Below, one piece after another: positions 61,363-64,000 of a stretch of DNA of 64,000 nt. Made by a program: the position numbers and the translations under genes. Below the pieces are notes generated by a model that was given only the letters and a program-made list of their open reading frames with translations, ran no database searches and was not told the DNA's origin. The DNA is taken from assembly GCA_963823675.1 (NCBI GenBank), contig CAWGMT010000019.1, forward strand, positions 1 to 64,000, written 5' to 3'. Position 1 is the first letter of the stretch, and each line of letters begins with the position of its first letter. The stretch is from CAWGMT01 sp963823675 (lineage in GTDB: Bacteria; Planctomycetota; Planctomycetia; Isosphaerales; Isosphaeraceae).

Positions 61363-62240
61363 CAGCGACGGGGAGCAGGACTCCGGATCATTTAACGTCA
61401 CGGTCGGAGCCCCGATCGTGACGGTTGACGCGGGCCCGGATCAGACGGTCGGTGCCGGGACGGCGCTCTTCCTGCCCCCGACCAGCTTCGCGGATACCGG
61501 GGCGCCTTCCACCAACACGGCGACGATCAACTGGGGCGACGGCACGCCCGGCAACCCCGACATCCAGTCGGTCCCGGCCTCGGCGATTTTCGAGCCCGTG
61601 GCGCCGGGCGATCTCGGCGCCATCTTCGGAAGCCACATCTACGGCTATCCCGGCAATTACCAAGTGACCGTCTCCGACACGGACGGTTTCGGAAGCTCCG
61701 GCAGCGGTAGCTTCGAGGTGACTGTGACGGATGCGGCCCCGACGCTCGCACCGATCTCCGATCAGCAGCAGTCGCCGGGAGTTCCCTTCTCGATCGAGAC
61801 GACGTTTACCGACCCGGGGTTCCCGTCGGCGGGCGGCTCGTCCTTGAGCTACTCCGCCACGATCGACTGGGGCGACGGCACGGCGAGCAACCCCGACATC
61901 ACCACCGCCACGGTGCACACCACGCCGGGCAGCCTGGGCGTACCGACCACCGGGTCCATCGCCGGCACCCACACTTACTCCGTCCACGGCAGCTTCACCG
62001 TGATCGTGACCCTCTCCGATAACCTGGGCCAGAGCGCGAGCACGACGCTCTCCGCCCTGGAGACGCCGCCGACCGTCTCCGCCGGCTCGGATCAGCAAGT
62101 CAACAACGGGAGCCCGGTCGTCGTCGCCGCGACGTTCACGGACCCGGGCTGACGAGTCGGGCGCCACGCCCGCCAGCTATCCCGCCACGATCAACTGGGG
62201 CGACGGCACGCCGGGCAACCCCGATATCACCACCGGCACG

Positions 62241-63674
62241 GTGACGGTCACGCCCGGGTCGAAGGGCGTCGCGACGGTCGGGACCGTCTCCGGCAGCCAC
62301 ACTTACGGTGAACCGGGCGTCTATCCGGTGACCGTCTCGGTCGCCGATGACGGCGGCGGAGTCGGCCAGGGCTCGTTCGCGGCGACGGTCAAGGATGTCG
62401 GCCCGACCCTGGCCCCGCTCCCCGACGGTGGGTTCATCCAGGGCCTACCGTTCACGATCCAGGAATCCTTCACCGAGCCGGGCGGCGCCGATCGCGAAAC
62501 CGTCACGGTGAGCTGGGGCGACGGCTCTGTCAGTACGATCGACAACCAATCGACGTACGCGAATTCGAGCGGCGCCCTTGTCCCCTACATCGTCGAGCCC
62601 ACTGCGACTGACCCGGGCACGATCACTCTCGGGCATGTGTATAACGGCGACGGGCCCTACCAGGTCACGATCACGATCACGGATGAGGACGGCCTGTCGG
62701 ACTCGGTTACAGCAACCTATCAGTCCGAGATCCCGACGACGATCACGCTCATCCCGCAGACATCGACTACGACGTCGGTCTTCGGCCAGCCCGTGACCTT
62801 CCTCGCGACGGTGTCGAACCAGCTCCCCGGCTTCCCCATGCCCAGCGGAATTGTGACGTTTTACGACGATGGCGTCGCGATCGGCACACAGACGACAAGC
62901 GAGAACCACGTCGCGGTGTCATTCTCATTCACCACGCTGAGCTTGCCGGTAGGCAGCCAGGCGATCACCGCGACCTTCACGAGCGAGAGCGGCGAGTTCA
63001 AAACCAGCACGACTTTGACGGCCATGACGCAGACGGTGGAGCGGGCCGCGACGACGACGAGCGTCGCGTCGTCGATCAACCCAATGACCTACGGCCAGGC
63101 GACGACGTTCACCGCGACCATCAGTGTGAACATTCCGGGGTCGTCCTTCGCAGCTTCTCCGACCGGGACGGTGACTTTCTACGACGGCACGACGCAGCTT
63201 GGCCCGCCGGTGAGGGTGGTCACGAGCGGGCATTCGACGACCGCGACGCTCTTATGGTCGGGCCTGGGAGGCAGCCTGAGCCACACGATCAAGGCCGTCT
63301 ACAGCGGCGACGGCAACTTCGCGGGCGGCTCGGGCTCGGTGAGTCAGTCTGTCTACCCGGATCCGACCACCACCACGATCAGCTCGACGGCCGCGAGCAC
63401 CGACCTTGGCCAGGCGATCACCTTCACGGCCACGGTGACCGCCGACTCTCCAGGCGCCGGCACGCCGGCCGGCTCGGTCGAATTCGAAGACCTCAACACC
63501 GGCAACGACCTCGGGAGCGTCATGCTGGCGGCGCAGAGCGCGTCGGTGACGGTCTCGAGTCTGGTCGCCGGCACCCACGTGATCACCGCGATCTACAGCG
63601 GCGAGAGCAACTTCCAAATGAGCACGGCCAGCCCGGCGCGACGGTCTCCGTGGCCAATTCGATCTACGTTCTGA
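62241..63674 (+). CDS. Giant protein segment 20: PKD and Ig-like domains
   Basis: Real from about 62155. One more PKD unit (GSHTYGEPGVYPVTVSVADD) and a related one (VTVSWGDGSVSTIDNQSTYA). Three Ig-like (Big_3-type) domains follow: residues about 165-265 (SVFGQPVTFLATVSNQLPGF), 270-370 (TYGQATTFTATISVNIPGSS) and 375-465 (DLGQAITFTATVTADSPGAG), each ending HTIKAVYSGDGNF-like. Frame lost at about 63635. Confidence 0.87.
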   Translation: MTVTPGSKGVATVGTVSGSHTYGEPGVYPVTVSVADDGGGVGQGSFAATVKDVGPTLAPLPDGGFIQGLPFTIQESFTEPGGADRETVTVSWGDGSVSTIDNQSTYANSSGALVPYIVEPTATDPGTITLGHVYNGDGPYQVTITITDEDGLSDSVTATYQSEIPTTITLIPQTSTTTSVFGQPVTFLATVSNQLPGFPMPSGIVTFYDDGVAIGTQTTSENHVAVSFSFTTLSLPVGSQAITATFTSESGEFKTSTTLTAMTQTVERAATTTSVASSINPMTYGQATTFTATISVNIPGSSFAASPTGTVTFYDGTTQLGPPVRVVTSGHSTTATLLWSGLGGSLSHTIKAVYSGDGNFAGGSGSVSQSVYPDPTTTTISSTAASTDLGQAITFTATVTADSPGAGTPAGSVEFEDLNTGNDLGSVMLAAQSASVTVSSLVAGTHVITAIYSGESNFQMSTASPARRSPWPIRSTF

Positions 63675-64000
63675 ACCCGACGGCCAGTGGGGCGCTCGAT
63701 GTGACAGGCGCGGCCAGCGTGAGCACGCCCGGCGTGGTGGAGGTCGATTCGAGCTCTGCCTCGGCGGTCGTGGCCAGCGGCAGCGCCACGGTCGTGGCGG
63801 GCAGCATCCAGGTGGTAGGCGGCGTGAGCAAGAGCGGAACGGCATCGCTTCGACCCGCTCCGGTCACAGGCACGAAGCCGGTCGCCGACCCGTTCGCCAG
63901 CCTTGCCGTCCCGGCAGCAGGCACTGCGCGTGGTTCGGTAAGCCTCGGTGGCAATAGCGCGCTATCGATCAGCCCCGGTGTCTACACTTCGATCAACGTA
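63644..64000 (+). CDS. Giant protein segment 21, open at the window end
   Basis: Continues from segment 20 in a new frame (VSVANSIYVLNPTASGALDV, SSSASAVVASGSATVVAGSI, GNSALSISPGVYTSINV). It contains no stop up to base 64000. The SIYVLNPTASGAL...GVSKSG...PVADP...LSISPGVY order is a module I associate with planctomycete surface proteins, in which it precedes further repeats, so the C-terminus lies outside. Confidence 0.8.

Overview
This is high-GC, gene-dense DNA that most resembles a Planctomycetota genome of the Isosphaeraceae type. That is an inference from gene content: ECF sigma factors paired with very large Ser/Thr kinases carrying TPR or WD40 tails, secreted proteins with an N-terminal LEPR-XLL-like motif, Tat-exported Gfo/Idh/MocA oxidoreductase and sugar isomerase, HAF repeats, and one giant extracellular repeat protein. 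There is no rRNA and no convincing tRNA to fix the taxon.

Layout. 1-1375 is non-coding and holds two copies of a long hairpin. 1376-4966 is an ECF sigma factor overlapping a kinase-TPR gene. 5202-6299 is a secreted HAF-repeat protein closed by a good intrinsic terminator. 6765-9499 is a molybdenum-cofactor cluster (XdhC, a cytidylyltransferase-MoaD fusion, MoaE); moaA lies apart at 16217-17230. Between them are an internally deleted kinase, a complete group II intron with its maturase, inserted in a repeated hairpin element whose empty twin lies right beside it, and a 1167-residue kinase whose catalytic domain is split by seven 39-bp repeats. 17190-21728 holds a MenC/NSAR-type enolase-superfamily enzyme, two YkgJ-type cysteine-cluster proteins, an HU/IHF protein, a small lipoprotein and a membrane-anchored alpha/beta hydrolase. 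21915-25675 is a minus-strand group: oxidoreductase, isomerase, EXORDIUM-like secreted protein. 25980-29437 is a kinase-WD40 protein with an N-terminal zinc anti-sigma signature, divergent from an ECF sigma factor.

From about 29.8 kb to the window end (over 34 kb) the plus strand reads as one giant surface or secreted protein gene of more than 11,000 codons. It opens with a LEPR-XLL-type N-terminus. RTX-like Gly/Asp repeats, flagellin-hook-IN-like repeats, 276-residue tandem beta repeats (two 138-residue halves), hemagglutinin-like repeats, a Gly-rich tract, a beta-propeller, PKD domains and Ig-like domains follow. Its 3' end is outside the window. The frame is broken more than 30 times, often inside G/C-only runs and at recurrent motifs; the single-copy genes are also broken in the same way (sigma factor, XdhC, MoaD, MenC, oxidoreductase, isomerase, kinase-WD40). 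The simplest reading is indel errors in the assembly, worst at 48.0-51.8 kb, rather than real decay.

How the genes fit together: signalling modules (sigma plus kinase) alternate with cell-surface proteins and a molybdoenzyme-maturation set. No xanthine dehydrogenase or other molybdoenzyme structural gene is present in the window.
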